Shown here: one piece after another, positions 7,640-16,948 of the stretch
Layout of the letters: each line of letters begins with the position of its first letter
How positions within the stretch are numbered: position 1 is the stretch's first letter
DNA from: Streptomyces sp. SID13726
GTDB taxonomy: Bacteria; Actinomycetota; Actinomycetes; Streptomycetales; Streptomycetaceae
Direction of reading: 5' to 3'
Assembly: GCF_010548375.1 (NCBI RefSeq)
Contig: NZ_JAAGLY010000006.1
Coordinates: 492,611-556,610 of the forward strand
DNA: 64,000 nucleotides
Made by a program: the position numbers and the translations under genes
The notes under the pieces: model-generated
Told to the model about the DNA's origin: nothing
The model's input: the letters and a program-made list of their open reading frames with translations, nothing else
The model's database searches: none

Positions 7640-9708
7640 AGCGGCCGCCGGCCTTGGTGGTCGGCCAGAGGGTCCGGTTCGAGGGCCAGGTGAGGGGTGT
7701 TCTCGAGGTCACCGCACGGGCGGCGGTGCTGGAGGACGCCGAGGCACCGCACCGCGTTGTCGCTCTGATTGACCTGTTCGAAACCGCGGACTTCAAGATC
7801 CTGTTCCAGCCCGAACGCATGCCTCTGCCCCAGTCCGGTCTGTTGGAGACCTTCGCACCCGAGGTGATGAAGCGTGCACTGTGGTGGGAAGGACACGTCC
7901 TTGAGGTCCTGCACGGGCTGCCGCCAGGCGCCGAACCGGGCACACCACCGCGACCGGGCTACGGACCGGGCACATCGGTGACCTCGCGCCAGAAGGCCAA
8001 GGCGGCTGAACTCGCCGCCCTCGGCCACGAGATCAAGACCGGAGCGGTGGGCCTCCGGCGACGCCGTTACACGGAGGAAGGCCTGGTCGGCCTGGCTCGG
8101 CTGGTCGATCACCGCTCGGTCCGCAAGCGCAAGGAGTTCGGTGACGTGCCCGACGCCGTCGTCGAGGCGATGCGGCAGGCGATCAAGGAGGGCGTCGAGA
8201 CCTCGACACGCAACGGGGCCTACCTGATCTGGAGGACCGGGGAGATCATTCGGGAGAACGGCGGGAACCTGGTCGAGCTGCCCTCGCGACGGACTCTCTA
8301 CCGACTGGTGGCGAAACTGACGGTAGGCACACATGCGACCGGGTCGGCCGTCACACGCAGGTCGAAGGCCCATGGGGCCGCGGCCCCGTTCGGTGAGTTG
8401 ACGGTGTCGGCTCCGGGTGAAGTCATGCAGATCGACTCCACACCGCTGGACGTCATGGTCCGCCTCGACAACGGAGTGGTCGGCAAGGTCGAACTCACCG
8501 GCATGATCGACGTCGCCACCAGGACACTGGCCGCGGCAGTGCTCAGGCCCACGACGAAGTCCGTCGACGCCAGCGTGCTGCTGGCCCGCACGGTCACCCC
8601 GGAGCTGATGAGACCAGGCTGGGTCGACGCGCTGAAGATGTCCCGCTCGGTGCTGCCGCATGCCCGGATGCTGACCCTCGATGAGCGTCTGGAGCACGCG
8701 GCAGCCAAGCCGGTGATCGTCCCGGAGATGATCGTTTGCGATCACGGCAAGGTGTTCGTCTCGCGCAACTTCCGGGCCTCCTGCCGGTTCCTGGAGATCG
8801 ACTTCCAGCCCACGCACAAGGGCTCGCCCTTCGAAAAGGGCCACATCGAGAAGATGCTCGGCTCCGTCGCCACGATGTTCGCCCAGTTTCTCCCCGGCTA
8901 CACCGGCCGCAACACCGACCACCGTGGCCGTCACCCGGAGCGCGAGAACCTGTGGACTCTGCCCGAACTGCAGGAACTACTGGACGAGTGGATCGTCGCT
9001 CACTGGCAGAACCGCCCTCACGAGGGGTTGCGAGATCCCGACCATCCGGGCCGGCTGTTCACGCCGAACCAGAAGTACGCCGCGCTGGTCGAGGCCTGCG
9101 GCTACGCCCCGGTCGCTCTCAGCGGGCAGGACTATGTCGAACTCCTCCCAGCGGCCTGGCGGGCCGTCAACTCCTACGGAATTCGGATCAACAACCGCAC
9201 CTACGATGCCCCCGAGCTGGGGCCGATGCGACGGCGCGACTCAGGGGTCACCGCCAAGCGTGGGCTCTGGGAAGTCCACCGTGACCCCTACGACGTCTCC
9301 CGCGTCTGGGTACGCAACCACCGCGGCGAAGGCGAGTGGATCCAGGCAACCTGGAAGTACTTGAACCGCGCGCCCGTTCCCTTCGGTGACCTCGCCTGGG
9401 ACCACGTCAGCCACCAGTTGCCCAAGGCCACGGAGGAAGAACTCGCCAAGGCCGTCTCCGCCCTGCTGACCCGCGCCCACGCCGGCCCTGAACAGCCAGC
9501 GGCAAACAACCGGAAGGCCAAGCGGTCCAAGGCGGACCGTCGTGTTACGGCCCGGACCAAGGCCACTACACCGGCAGCAGCCATGCCTCCGCCGCGACCG
9601 GAGACGCAACCCTCGCCGGAGCCGCCGGCGGAGGACGAGGAAACGACGGCCGAAGTGATCCCGCTGGGCATCTTTGACCCGCTTGAGGACCCCTGGAGAC
9701 GTTCGTGA
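7627..9708 (+). CDS. tnsB: TnsB-like DDE transposase (Mu/TniA superfamily)
   Basis: The 693-residue protein has N-terminal DNA-binding regions, then an rve-type catalytic core with QIDSTPLD (Asp270), VCDHGKVFV (Asp372) and KGHIEKMLGS (Glu408), giving the classic D-D-35-E spacing. A Mu-type beta-barrel follows (VNSYGIRINNRTYDAPEL), and a charged, proline-rich C-terminal tail (about 600-693) probably contacts the ATPase. It binds the terminal repeats and does strand transfer. Start at ATG 7627, overlapping tnsA; the longer upstream frame is a shadow of tnsA. It ends in a GTGA overlap with tnsC. Confidence 0.93.
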   Translation: MGSLKRPPALVVGQRVRFEGQVRGVLEVTARAAVLEDAEAPHRVVALIDLFETADFKILFQPERMPLPQSGLLETFAPEVMKRALWWEGHVLEVLHGLPPGAEPGTPPRPGYGPGTSVTSRQKAKAAELAALGHEIKTGAVGLRRRRYTEEGLVGLARLVDHRSVRKRKEFGDVPDAVVEAMRQAIKEGVETSTRNGAYLIWRTGEIIRENGGNLVELPSRRTLYRLVAKLTVGTHATGSAVTRRSKAHGAAAPFGELTVSAPGEVMQIDSTPLDVMVRLDNGVVGKVELTGMIDVATRTLAAAVLRPTTKSVDASVLLARTVTPELMRPGWVDALKMSRSVLPHARMLTLDERLEHAAAKPVIVPEMIVCDHGKVFVSRNFRASCRFLEIDFQPTHKGSPFEKGHIEKMLGSVATMFAQFLPGYTGRNTDHRGRHPERENLWTLPELQELLDEWIVAHWQNRPHEGLRDPDHPGRLFTPNQKYAALVEACGYAPVALSGQDYVELLPAAWRAVNSYGIRINNRTYDAPELGPMRRRDSGVTAKRGLWEVHRDPYDVSRVWVRNHRGEGEWIQATWKYLNRAPVPFGDLAWDHVSHQLPKATEEELAKAVSALLTRAHAGPEQPAANNRKAKRSKADRRVTARTKATTPAAAMPPPRPETQPSPEPPAEDEETTAEVIPLGIFDPLEDPWRRS

Positions 9709-10736
9709 GCACGCCGCTGGCAGACCAGCCGGAAGACGAGTTCGGCCGCTATCTGACAGCCCTGCCTGGCTGGCGCGAGTTCATCGCGGAGGCGATTAGC
9801 GAGCCGATGGCCATGGTGACGCAGGACGAGTACGACGCCCTGACCAAAGAGGACAGGTATCAGTACGACGAGGACCGGCTCGACCACCATGCCCGCCTGC
9901 AGGTGGTCGCCACCTCAACCGTCCGGCACACCGTCACCTGCGGACGCCGCCTGGTCATCCTCAACCGCGGCGCCATCAGCGCCCGTCGGGGCCTCATCGT
10001 CACCGGCCCGGCCAACACCGGCAAGACGATCGCCCTGACCCAGCTCGGGCTGGCGCACGAGCTGCAAGACCGCCGCCGGCACCCTGGCCAGGACGAGCGC
10101 ATACCGGTCATCTACATCACCGTCCCGCCCGCCGCGACACCCCGCATGATCGCGGCTGAGTTCGCCCGTTTCCTCGGCCTCCCGGTCCTGCGAAGCTCCA
10201 ACATCACCGACCTCACCGAAGCCGTGGTCGGCGTCTGCACCAAGGCCCGCACCGGCCTCGTCTTAGTCGACGAGATCCACAACATCTCCCTGCACACCCG
10301 CACGGGAGCCGAGGCGTCCGACACACTCAAGTACTTCTCCGAGCGCATCCCCGCGACGTTCGCCTACGCCGGCATCGACATCGAAGGCAGCGGCCTGCTG
10401 TCCGGCACCCGCGGCGACCAGATCGCCGCCCGCTTCACCTCGGTGGCCACCCACCCCTTCCCCTACAACAAGGAGTGGAAGGGCTTGGTCGCGCAGATGG
10501 AGGCGAACCTCCTGCTGCACCAGCACACACGTGGCACGCTGACTCGCTTGGACCGCTTCCTGCACACCCGAACGGGCGGCATGATCGGCACCCTTTCCCA
10601 TCAGCTCCGCGGAGCTGCCGTGGATGCCATCCTCACCGGCGCCGAGAAGATCACCAAGTCCGGCCTTTTGGCAGTCGACCTGGACATCGCCTCCCGTCGC
10701 AGGCACCCCGGCGGCCTCTCGGACGCGGACAAGTGA
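9705..10736 (+). CDS. tnsC: TnsC/TniB-like AAA+ transposition regulator
   Basis: The 343-residue ATPase has Walker A GPANTGKT (residues 101-108) and Walker B LVLVDEIH (about 185-192), the TniB/TnsC arrangement. It links the target selector to the transposase and gives target immunity in Tn7-type systems. The leucine of Walker B at 10263-10265 is a TTA codon, rare in Streptomyces and read only by the bldA tRNA, so transposition may be tied to development (inference). It overlaps tnsB by GTGA and the next gene by GTGA. Confidence 0.92.
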   Translation: MSTPLADQPEDEFGRYLTALPGWREFIAEAISEPMAMVTQDEYDALTKEDRYQYDEDRLDHHARLQVVATSTVRHTVTCGRRLVILNRGAISARRGLIVTGPANTGKTIALTQLGLAHELQDRRRHPGQDERIPVIYITVPPAATPRMIAAEFARFLGLPVLRSSNITDLTEAVVGVCTKARTGLVLVDEIHNISLHTRTGAEASDTLKYFSERIPATFAYAGIDIEGSGLLSGTRGDQIAARFTSVATHPFPYNKEWKGLVAQMEANLLLHQHTRGTLTRLDRFLHTRTGGMIGTLSHQLRGAAVDAILTGAEKITKSGLLAVDLDIASRRRHPGGLSDADK

Positions 10737-11590
10737 CCCACCCGACCGTGGACAGCGAGCCGATCACCAAGCTTCCCTTCCAGGTCCGGCCGATTGCCGG
10801 TGAAGGCTGCTACCCCTTCGTCGCCCGCCTTGCCCGCGCCAACTGCCTTCCGCCCGCCTACCTGCGGCGCTTCCTCGCAGGACCGCCCAGATATCAGGGC
10901 CGTCCAACTTGGACACGGATCGCCGCCGTCACCGGCCGTGACCCCGTACAGCTACGGAAGACGCTTGACACCGTCAAGTGCAAGAGATGCGGCTCCGACT
11001 TCGCGGTCACCCGCACGTTCGGCGTCATGCCCGTTTACTGCTCGACTCGATGCCGCGTCCCCCAGAAGCATCCAGTCATGGAACCCTGCCGAATCTGCCG
11101 GCAGCCGATGAAGATCCAGTTCGGTCAACGTCACCGGCTCTGTTCCTCTGCCTGCCGCAGAGTGGCCTACATCGAACGTCGTTCCCGCGAAGAGGACGCG
11201 GCTGACCATCAGCCATTCCGCGATTGCGCCGCTTGCGAAGGCCCTATGCCGCCGGCCCCTCAAATCGCCAAGCACACCTGCTCGGAGACATGCGAACTGC
11301 AGGTCTCCCGCTGGGACCTGCTGATCGAGAGGGACGGGCTTCCCTTGCCTTCCAGGACATGCGTGTTCTGCGGCATCCCGATAGAAGCGAAGTCGCTAGC
11401 CGATCCCCCTCGCCGCTGGTGCAGCCGCCGTTGCCGAACATGGTCGTCTGGGGGTACTGACCCATCCATCTTCTTTGGGCCGGTGTCGTGCGGTCAGTGC
11501 CAGAAACCCATTGACCGCCGCAAGGACGGCTGGACTCGGCGATGGTGCTCGCGCAAGTGCTACCGGTTGTCCCGCGGCGGGCCTGAGTAG
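10733..11590 (+). CDS. tniQ: TniQ-like target selector with zinc-finger array
   Basis: The 285-residue protein opens with LPFQVRPIAGEGCYPFVARLARANCL, the pattern of TniQ/TnsD N-termini, and is then built of repeated CxxC and CxxxC pairs (CKRCGSDF, CSTRCR, CRICRQPM, CSSACRR, CAACEGPM, CVFCGIPI, CSRRCR, CGQCQKPI, CSRKCYR). That gives at least four candidate zinc fingers for DNA recognition. TniQ family proteins choose the target site. The start is GTG 10733 overlapping the tnsC stop (GTGA); the open frame upstream is a shadow. The short length and finger-rich C-terminus differ from the helical TnsD C-terminus, so target choice may be unusual. Confidence 0.78.
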   Translation: MTHPTVDSEPITKLPFQVRPIAGEGCYPFVARLARANCLPPAYLRRFLAGPPRYQGRPTWTRIAAVTGRDPVQLRKTLDTVKCKRCGSDFAVTRTFGVMPVYCSTRCRVPQKHPVMEPCRICRQPMKIQFGQRHRLCSSACRRVAYIERRSREEDAADHQPFRDCAACEGPMPPAPQIAKHTCSETCELQVSRWDLLIERDGLPLPSRTCVFCGIPIEAKSLADPPRRWCSRRCRTWSSGGTDPSIFFGPVSCGQCQKPIDRRKDGWTRRWCSRKCYRLSRGGPE

Positions 11591-11920
11591 CCGCGACGAA
11601 GTTAGGCCGTGCTCTGAACGGGGCAGATGACCTCGCTTCGCGCGGACCTGAGCGGCCGGTTGCACGAGAGCGATGCAGCCATGGGGTCACCACAGGTTTG
11701 AACGGGGCAGCGCCGTCTCAGGCTCGCGCAGTGGCCTTCCAGGCGGCGGTGACACACCCTTCTTCCCAGTGCCACCACTCCTTTGTCTCTCCGTGTTTTC
11801 CTGCCTACAAGAGCGCTGTTCGTGACGTCCGCCTTGGGCTGTGACTGCGGACATCCCGACCTCGTTTGCCGACCGGCGTCGCGATGTTCGCGATGTCAGC
11901 TCAGTCGGCATGGAGGTCAC
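11591..11920. other. Intergenic stretch between tniQ and cargo
   Basis: No convincing gene. CTGAACGGGGCAG (about 11613) and TTTGAACGGGGCAG (about 11697) form a direct repeat about 85 bp apart. The junction may mark where cargo was acquired next to the transposition module (inference). Confidence 0.4.
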
Positions 11921-12584
11921 GTGGCACAGAGACTGGCACTCGGTCAGCTCCGGGTGGAAAAGGTGCGGCACCGGGACGGCCGCTGCTCGTACACCGTCTT
12001 CGACTCGGCGAGCGGGCTGCATTCCGGGGCCGACTGGTACCTGTCGAAGTACGCGGGCACGGGTTCGGACAGGACGTATGCATACCTGCTCGTCGATCAT
12101 CTGCGGTGGCTGGAGCATGAGGGGCTAACGCCCGAGAGCGTGGTCTTCCGCGATCTCAAGCGGTACATGGAGGCCGTCGGGGCGAAGATCCCGATGCCCT
12201 ACGGGCCCCGTGGCGGGTGGGTAAGCGCCCCTACCAGAACGACGCTCTGCGCGGGGCGGCCGCCTGTCTGAAGGGCTTCTACCTGCGGCAGGCTGACCTC
12301 GGCATCAACACTACGCTCGTCCAGGAGCTGAACCTGAAGCGGATGCCGACGCAGCAGGACAAGGACCGCGTCCTGCTCGGACACCTCAAGCGGAGCATGG
12401 ACGCGAACCCGCTCGCGCCGAAGGAACTGAAGCGCCGGCACAAGAAGATGCTGCCGGACGGCGCCCGCGAGGTCCTGTTGGAGGAGGTGAACTCGGCCCG
12501 CGACCGGGTCGTGTCGAGTGGCTGAGTGACGGCGGCTTCCGCATCGGTGAATCGTGGGTCTCAACCGTACGGACGCCCCGTTAA
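11921..12584 (+). pseudogene. Decayed tyrosine-type site-specific integrase (N-terminal part, two frameshifts)
   Basis: From GTG 11921 (GGAGG at 11912-11916) the frame reads VAQRLALGQLRVEKVRHRDG and, later, ADWYLSKYAGTGSDRTYAYL, as in the SAM-like core-binding domain of actinobacterial phage-type integrases. Near 12205 the reading must shift to continue as VGKRPYQNDALRGAAACLKG. Near 12518 a second shift gives WLSDGGFRIGE, after which similarity to an integrase stops and a stop codon follows at 12582. The catalytic C-terminal half (R-H-R-Y) is missing. The family call rests on my recognition of the pattern. It implies that another mobile element once entered this transposon. Confidence 0.7.
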
Positions 12585-12754
12585 GCATGAGGACCTTGAC
12601 TTGGTGCGTAGGAGCGAAGGATCGGAGCGCTGCTTCTCCGAACTGAGGCTGGGCACAGTGCCCCATGAGCGGCTTGTTGGCAGTTCTGCCCCCTCGCACT
12701 GCTCGCCCATGGGACGATTCTCCTTGAACATTGGCTATCTGTTCGGGGGCTTCA

Positions 12755-15700
12755 GTGAACGACGGCGTGCAGCACCTAACTGGTTTGGTCTGGTCCGTCG
12801 CTGACCTTTTGCGCGGTGACTATAAGAAATCCGATTACGGGAAGGTGATCCTGCCGTTTACTGTGTTGCGCAGACTGGAGTGCGTACTAGAGCCAACGCG
12901 CGACAAAGTTGCGGATCTCGCTGACCAGTATGAGGACAGCGAGATCGCGCCGAAGGGTCTCCTTCAGCGTGCCTCTGGACACGTCTTCTACAACACGAGT
13001 CACCTGACGCTGAGGGAAATCGCCTCAGATCCGGCGAACACGGCGAAAAATCTTCAAATCTACGTCAGGGCGTTCTCGGACGAAGCTCGCGAGATTCTGG
13101 ATCGCTTTGATTTCGACGGGCAGACCCGGCGGCTGGACGGCGCTGGACTGCTCCAACATGTGACCGGAAAATTTGCCGATCTCGATCTGCGCCCTGATGT
13201 TGTTCCCGACCACAGAATGAGCCCTGTATTCGAGGAGCTCATTCGCCGGTTCGCCGAGCACTCCAATGAGACGGCCGGTGAGCATTTTACCCCACGTGAC
13301 GTCATCAGGCTGACAGTCAATCTTTTGGTGTCCCCGGATAGCGATATCGTCACTGCTCCAGGCGCTATCCGCACCGTCATGGACCCGGCATGTGGCACGG
13401 GCGGAATGCTTAGCGCCGCCGAGGATCACATTAAGGCGCTGAATCCAGATGCGACCGTCGACGTGTACGGGCAGGAGCTAAACCCAGAGTCGTGGGCTCT
13501 CTGCCAGTCGGATTTCTTGATCAAGGGAAAGAGTCCAGGCAATATTGCGTTCGGCAATTCCCTTACCGATGATGGGCATGCGCAGCGAAAGTTCGACTAC
13601 CTCCTTGCTAATCCTCCATACGGCATAGAATGGAAAAAAGCAAAGGCAGAGGTTGAGCGGGAGCACCAGGAACTCGGCGCGTCCGGCCGCTTCGGCGCCG
13701 GACTGCCGCGTATCAACGATGGCTCGCTTCTATTTCTTCAGCACATGATCTCCAAAATGAAGCCGGTAGACGTGAACGGAGAGGGGGGTTCCCGTGTCGC
13801 GATCATTTTCAACGGATCACCCTTGTCAAATGGTGCGGCCGGATCGGGCGAATCTGAAATCCGGCGATGGATACTGGAAAACGACTGGCTGGAAGGGATC
13901 ATCGCCCTTCCCGAGCAGTTGTTCTACAATACTGGAATTTTTACATACCTCTGGATTCTCACGAATCGCAAGACGTCTGACCGTAACGGCCGAGTGGTCT
14001 TGTTGGATGCGCGTGACGAGTGGCAGAAGATGCGCAAGTCCCTGGGGGATAAGCGTCGGGAAGTAGGCAACGAGCACGTCCGTGCGATCGCTGAGCTTTA
14101 CGAACAGGCGCTGCAGATTTCGCAAGACCCCAAGAACCCACGTCATGCCAAGGTGAAGGTCCTCCCCAACGAATACTTCGGGTACCAGCAGGTCACGGTA
14201 GAACAGCCATTGAAGTTCCGCTTTGAGGCCAACGACGAAACACTTACAGCGCTGGCAGCGGCGAAGCCGGTACAGAGGCTTGAAAAGAGTGAGCAGTTCG
14301 TGGCGGCCGTGAGGACACTGCGGGGCTCATCTTGGGACACGCAGGCGCAGGCGCTGACGGCGATGAAGAGGGTCGTGGCGGCGGCTGGCCTGAGTTGGCC
14401 CACAGGAGGACCGTTAGCCAAAGCAGTGCGTGACGCGATTGGTGTACGGGACCCAAGAGGCGAAATCCAGAGAGTGAGGGGGGTGGTAGAGGCAGACGCG
14501 AAGTTGCGTGAGTACAAGAGGATTCCCCTGGGCGCGGATGTCGATGACTACCTCGCGCGCGAGATCAAACCGAAAATTCCGGACGCATGGATCGACCCAG
14601 CCAAGACCAAGACGGGCTATCAGATCAGGCCAGAACTGTTTTTCGCGGCCCGACTCAAGGCTACCTTTGCACCGCTCGAAGATTTCTGTCGCCTTGTGGC
14701 TGAGAGAATTGATCCCCAAAACAGCGAAACCGAGGAGTCACCCGAGGACGCAAGCTCTTACTTGAAGGAGAAGCTCCGCTATCTGCGAGCTCAAGATCTT
14801 CACGTGGTTGATTCTGCTCTGGAGCTTCCTTCTCCGCCTGAAGGAACAACTGCGCTGACGCCGTGCGCCGGCGGTGACATCGTGGGACGGTCGGGAAGCT
14901 GGCGTCTTCTACCTCAACTCTTCGGCCAAGCTGTCACATCCCTGATCGTCCTCCACCCTCAGGATCCAAGGACCGGTAGAGCCCTCTGCGAGTGGCTAAA
15001 TTCCCCAGCAGCTACGAAGGAGTTGCCAGCAGGATCTGACCTGATGATGCTGCCGGTTCCTGTCGACGTTGTCGGGGCCGAGGAATTTGACGATCTCCTT
15101 GAGAATGTGCAGTCCGCCCGACACAGGCTCCGAGCCGCGACATCTGACCTGCTGCCGAACGTATTCTCAGGAACAGACTCAAATATTCAAGAACTACGCA
15201 GGACCATACAAGCGGCTGATGCTGAGGCACTATTGATTGGTGGACTGACGCAGGCACTCGAAGATCCAGTATCGCGGGCAGAATGGAGCTACCCATTTCA
15301 TGTGGCAGCACTAGCCCGAAGGTACCGAATCAGCAGTATTGCGCCAAGTACCCATCCGGCGGAGCGAATGGATTCCCTGCTGAAGCTCGGGGAAGGCATC
15401 GCGCGAACACTCGGGATCATCGCCCTGGCAGAGCTGGCTCAGGCTGACAGGGAAGAGTTCCTCAAGACTTTGAGGCAAAAATTTCGATCCGGCGCCACCT
15501 TCGGCACATGGACGACGATTCTTGGCTGGCAGGCCGCGGCAGGGTGGGCGATCCTAGATCCTGACGCTCGCGGGGATGCACACTTGCTACTTAGAGGTAT
15601 CAAGGAATTCAGAAATAGTGGGTCAGCCCATGCTCATGGCGTGCGTGAAATGCACGAGATCGGCGACGCTGCAGATGAACTTGAACACCTCGTCCTGCGG

Positions 15701-16048
15701 ACCCTTAGATCGGTATCTTGGCTCGCCACTACGCATTGGGATTGGGTCGAGCGGTGCGAGTACCTCGATACGGCCTCTTTCAACCTTGTAAAGCAGCGTC
15801 TCCGTGGGAGCCACCCGGCTTGGGAACCTATTGAGGAATCCAGTCAGCACCCGTTGAGACCCAAGCACATCTACGTAGGGAACGGCCCTACGAAAGCCCC
15901 GCTCGATCTTTGGCCCCTGGCGTCCGTGGACGTATGCTCCGATTGCAAGACTCGTGAGCTATTTCTTGTCGATAAAGTAGAACAGGGCGTGCTGACGCTG
16001 AAGAGCCTGAGGGATCACCCCATAGAAATTACGTATCCAGATCTCTAA
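12755..16048 (+). CDS. HsdM-type N6-adenine methylase fused to specificity-like and candidate HEPN domains
   Basis: The 1,097-residue protein has an HsdM N-terminal helical domain and a methylase core with DPACGTGG (residues 210-217, AdoMet site) and NPPY (286-289, catalytic). Next comes the HsdM tail (IPDAWIDPAKTKTGYQIRPE), then a stretch from about 640 to 790 resembling a single HsdS half (YLRAQDLHVVDS, GGDIVGRSGSWRLLP). The C-terminal 270 residues are mostly helical and hold FRNSGSAHAHG (Arg953-x5-His959), a HEPN-type RNase motif, then a CSDC pair. HsdM is normally about 500-550 residues. No HsdR is present. The start is GTG 12755 behind GGGGG. It has a TTA codon at 14414-14416 and lower GC than its neighbours, signs of transfer. 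The stop codon is supplied by the inserted IS. Confidence 0.8.
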   Translation: MNDGVQHLTGLVWSVADLLRGDYKKSDYGKVILPFTVLRRLECVLEPTRDKVADLADQYEDSEIAPKGLLQRASGHVFYNTSHLTLREIASDPANTAKNLQIYVRAFSDEAREILDRFDFDGQTRRLDGAGLLQHVTGKFADLDLRPDVVPDHRMSPVFEELIRRFAEHSNETAGEHFTPRDVIRLTVNLLVSPDSDIVTAPGAIRTVMDPACGTGGMLSAAEDHIKALNPDATVDVYGQELNPESWALCQSDFLIKGKSPGNIAFGNSLTDDGHAQRKFDYLLANPPYGIEWKKAKAEVEREHQELGASGRFGAGLPRINDGSLLFLQHMISKMKPVDVNGEGGSRVAIIFNGSPLSNGAAGSGESEIRRWILENDWLEGIIALPEQLFYNTGIFTYLWILTNRKTSDRNGRVVLLDARDEWQKMRKSLGDKRREVGNEHVRAIAELYEQALQISQDPKNPRHAKVKVLPNEYFGYQQVTVEQPLKFRFEANDETLTALAAAKPVQRLEKSEQFVAAVRTLRGSSWDTQAQALTAMKRVVAAAGLSWPTGGPLAKAVRDAIGVRDPRGEIQRVRGVVEADAKLREYKRIPLGADVDDYLAREIKPKIPDAWIDPAKTKTGYQIRPELFFAARLKATFAPLEDFCRLVAERIDPQNSETEESPEDASSYLKEKLRYLRAQDLHVVDSALELPSPPEGTTALTPCAGGDIVGRSGSWRLLPQLFGQAVTSLIVLHPQDPRTGRALCEWLNSPAATKELPAGSDLMMLPVPVDVVGAEEFDDLLENVQSARHRLRAATSDLLPNVFSGTDSNIQELRRTIQAADAEALLIGGLTQALEDPVSRAEWSYPFHVAALARRYRISSIAPSTHPAERMDSLLKLGEGIARTLGIIALAELAQADREEFLKTLRQKFRSGATFGTWTTILGWQAAAGWAILDPDARGDAHLLLRGIKEFRNSGSAHAHGVREMHEIGDAADELEHLVLRTLRSVSWLATTHWDWVERCEYLDTASFNLVKQRLRGSHPAWEPIEESSQHPLRPKHIYVGNGPTKAPLDLWPLASVDVCSDCKTRELFLVDKVEQGVLTLKSLRDHPIEITYPDL

Positions 16049-16863
16049 AGGGTGTTGCACAAGGCCGTGATTGTGCAGGCCAGGGGTTTTGATCGCGGTC
16101 TTGTGGTCATGATGCGAGGGCGAGGTTGTGCATGTGGGCGACGGCTGGACAGCGCGGTGGAGGCCGGCGCCGTGCTGCCGGCAGTCGCGGAGGATCTTGT
16201 AGTTCTTCATCCGGCCGATCACATGCTCCACCCGCGCACGCACCTTGCGGTGGGCGGCGTTGTCGTCCTCCTCGCCCGGCAGCAGGGGCCGGCGGGGGCG
16301 TTTGCGGTGCGGCACGACCATCCCGCAGTTGAGGTAGGCGCCTTCGCCCAGGACGGTCACGCCCTGGCAGTACGTGCTCAGCCCGGAGGCCCGCCAGGCA
16401 CGGGCGTCCGCGGTGGTATCCGGCACCGGGCGGGCGGCAGCGATCACAGGAGGGGTGTCGGGCATCGACGACGACCTGCACGTTCGTCGAGAACCGGTAG
16501 TTGCGTGACGAGGAGCCGACGGTCCGGTCACGGACCGGGACCAGGGTGCCGTCAAAGATCCACAACCGTTCCGCCGCATCGGCCGCGCGGTAGGCAGGCT
16601 CGAGTGCCAGCAGCGGGCCCAGCTGCCGCATCGTCAGGTTCGTCCGGTAGTAGACCGCGACCATGAGAACCCGCTCGGCCAGCGGCAACGACCACGATCG
16701 GCCCCGCAGCGTGCCGTCACCGCCCCGCTCCCGCACCACCTTCAACAGACCCGAAACTGCGTCACCCGCAGCCCCGTAAAGGTCTCTACCCACACCCGCT
16801 CAGCCCGCAACACCCCGGCCATACAACGGAGATGCCCAGTTCAGAGCCTTGCGCAACACCCTT
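16048..16863 (-). mobile_element. IS5-family-type insertion sequence in the methylase stop codon
   Basis: The ends match as inverted repeats AAGGGTGTTGC(A/G)CAAGGC (16048-16065 and 16846-16863, one mismatch), flanked by TA on each side (16046-16047 and 16864-16865). Removing the 816-bp insert and one TA restores CTCTAGATAATCC, so the target was CTAG and the methylase originally ended in TAG. The insertion replaced it with TAA. The single transposase is frameshifted, so the copy cannot move by itself. Confidence 0.88.
16107..16793 (-). pseudogene. Frameshifted IS5-type transposase
   Basis: From 16793 the frame reads MGRDLYGAAGDAVSGLLKVV, and further in YYRTNLTMRQLGPLLAL and LWIFDGTLVPVRDRTV (first catalytic Asp), up to VQVVVDAR. 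There an extra C near 16474 forces a shift; the next frame continues DTPPVIAAARPVPDTTADAR, then EGAYLNCGMVVPHRK and EEDDNAAHRKVRARVEHVIG. A second shift near 16150 returns to the first frame, which ends AVAHMHNLALAS and a stop at 16107. A single programmed frameshift is known in this family, but two shifts in one gene mean decay. Confidence 0.82.
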
Positions 16864-16948
16864 TAGATAATCCTCATTCTCGCTGGTCAGAGGCGTTCTT
16901 TGTTTGTGTGACCGCCTGCCGGACAGCCCCCTTCATGAAAGCGCGAGG

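Noticed and set aside
12755..16048. Complete type I restriction-modification locus
   Set aside because: No hsdR and no separate hsdS gene in the element; only the fused methylase is present.
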